The translations under genes and the position numbers were made by a program. From Saprospiraceae bacterium (GTDB lineage: Bacteria > Bacteroidota > Bacteroidia > Chitinophagales > Saprospiraceae), in assembly GCA_007134625.1 (NCBI GenBank), contig SLKL01000066.1:1-6664 (forward strand): a stretch of 6,664 nt of DNA, in the 5' to 3' direction. The notes beneath the pieces were generated by a model. It worked only from the letters and a program-made list of their open reading frames with translations, was not told the origin of the DNA and did no database searches. This document shows, one piece after another, positions 6,163-6,664 of the stretch; within the stretch, counting starts at the first letter, position 1; each line of letters starts with the position of its first letter.

Positions 6163-6305
6163 ATGGAAAAATTTATGCTATAACACCTTTTATCGTATCA
6201 GGGTTTTGCTTTGGCCTTTAATTGCGGACCATTACATAAGCACAAAACGCTAATCGATATTGAAAATCAGCTAATTTCAAAGACACCAAAAGAAGGACAG
6301 TTTAA

Positions 6306-6327
6306 CCTTTACAACAAAGATTAAAGG
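6306..6327. terminator. Weak stem-loop after the aldehyde dehydrogenase gene
   Basis: CCTTTA (6306-6311) pairs with TAAAGG (6322-6327) around a 10-nt loop, about 40 bp past the stop codon of the minus-strand gene. The stem is only 6 bp and AT-rich and lacks a clear U-tract on the minus strand, so its role as a terminator is doubtful. Confidence 0.15.
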
Positions 6328-6364
6328 CAAGCATTTTTCAACACTTTTCCTTAGAAGGAGAGTT

Positions 6365-6664
6365 TTAGAAATCAAACTTTATTCCCTGAGCTAAAGGCAC
6401 TTCCTCACTCCAGTTGATGGTATTGGTCTGTCTTCTCATGTAGGCTTTCCAGCTATCTGATCCACTTTCTCTACCACCACCGGTTTCTTTTTCACCACCA
6501 AAGGCACCACCTATTTCAGCTCCACTTGTACCGATGTTCACATTTGCGATACCGCAATCGGAACCTTCGTGGGAAAGGAAACGCTCGGCCTCTCTCACGC
6601 TATCGGTCATAATAGCTGATGAAAGTCCCTGAGGCACTCCGTTTTGAATAGCGATAGCTTCAGA
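6365..6664 (-). CDS. Aldehyde dehydrogenase, ALDH7/antiquitin type, C-terminal part
   Basis: The frame is open to the right edge of the window (SEAIAIQNG precedes the GTG-coded Val at 6637), so this is the last 99 residues of a gene whose 5' part lies outside. The tail matches the antiquitin (ALDH7) signature closely: [57 protein letters not shown] and LAQGIKF. ALDH7 enzymes are cytoplasmic NAD-dependent homotetramers. The characterised role is oxidation of alpha-aminoadipate semialdehyde in lysine degradation, with betaine aldehyde also used by some. The family glutamate/glycine-rich segment that closes the active site and the C-terminal oligomerisation tail are both present, while the catalytic Cys and NAD-binding domain are outside the window. 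It ends in TAA at 6365. Family assignment is firm, substrate less so. Confidence 0.92.
   Translation of the reverse strand, partial: SEAIAIQNGVPQGLSSAIMTDSVREAERFLSHEGSDCGIANVNIGTSGAEIGGAFGGEKETGGGRESGSDSWKAYMRRQTNTINWSEEVPLAQGIKFDF

Noticed and set aside
6348..6359. TCCTTAGAAGGA hairpin just after the aldehyde dehydrogenase stop
   Set aside because: The 5-bp stem has a 2-nt loop, too tight to fold well, and no U-tract follows.

Overview
The window looks like chromosomal DNA from a member of the Bacteroidota. The signs are AT-rich intergenic DNA, genes mostly lacking strong Shine-Dalgarno sequences, and a good match to the Bacteroidota-type promoter (TTTG / TAnnTTTG) upstream of one operon. 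I cannot name the genus. No rRNA, tRNA, CRISPR array or transposase gene is visible.

Layout, left to right. (1) Positions 1-477 (+) hold a probably 5'-truncated small protein with a Cys-rich C-terminal motif. (2) Positions 478-853 hold no convincing gene, but do hold two inverted-repeat structures: 512-667 with 19-bp arms matching at 18 of 19 positions, and 741-849 with perfect 14-bp arms. They lie between the convergent 3' ends of the flanking genes. (3) Positions 854-1567 (-) encode a protein of the LCIB/LCIC type, a distinct beta-carbonic-anhydrase group best known from algal CO2 concentration, with the expected Cys-His-Cys zinc ligands. (4) Positions 1690-2941 (-) hold a two-gene operon: a 259-residue protein of unrecognised family followed, with an 11-bp overlap, by a PIN-domain nuclease. 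This reads as a toxin-antitoxin-like module with an unusually long partner protein. Its promoter carries an inverted repeat placed like an operator, and the GTG start falls almost at the predicted transcription start. (5) Positions 2942-3331 hold that promoter and a 44-codon open fragment (3117-3251, -) with no start codon that looks like the tail of a lost gene. (6) Positions 3332-5608 (+) encode a complete two-repeat RND/MMPL-type membrane exporter. (7) Positions 5605-6162 (-) encode an exported CIA30-like (NDUFAF1/CBM11-like) beta-sandwich protein whose stop codon overlaps the exporter's. (8) Positions 6365-6664 (-) are the C-terminal 99 residues of an antiquitin-type (ALDH7) aldehyde dehydrogenase cut by the window edge.

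The exporter, CIA30 protein and ALDH7 look like ordinary chromosomal genes. The stretch from about 480 to 3250 has a more accessory character: inverted-repeat elements, a gene remnant and a nuclease/partner module. The best candidate for an undescribed system is the 259-residue protein plus PIN nuclease pair. Its role is inferred from architecture, not shown.
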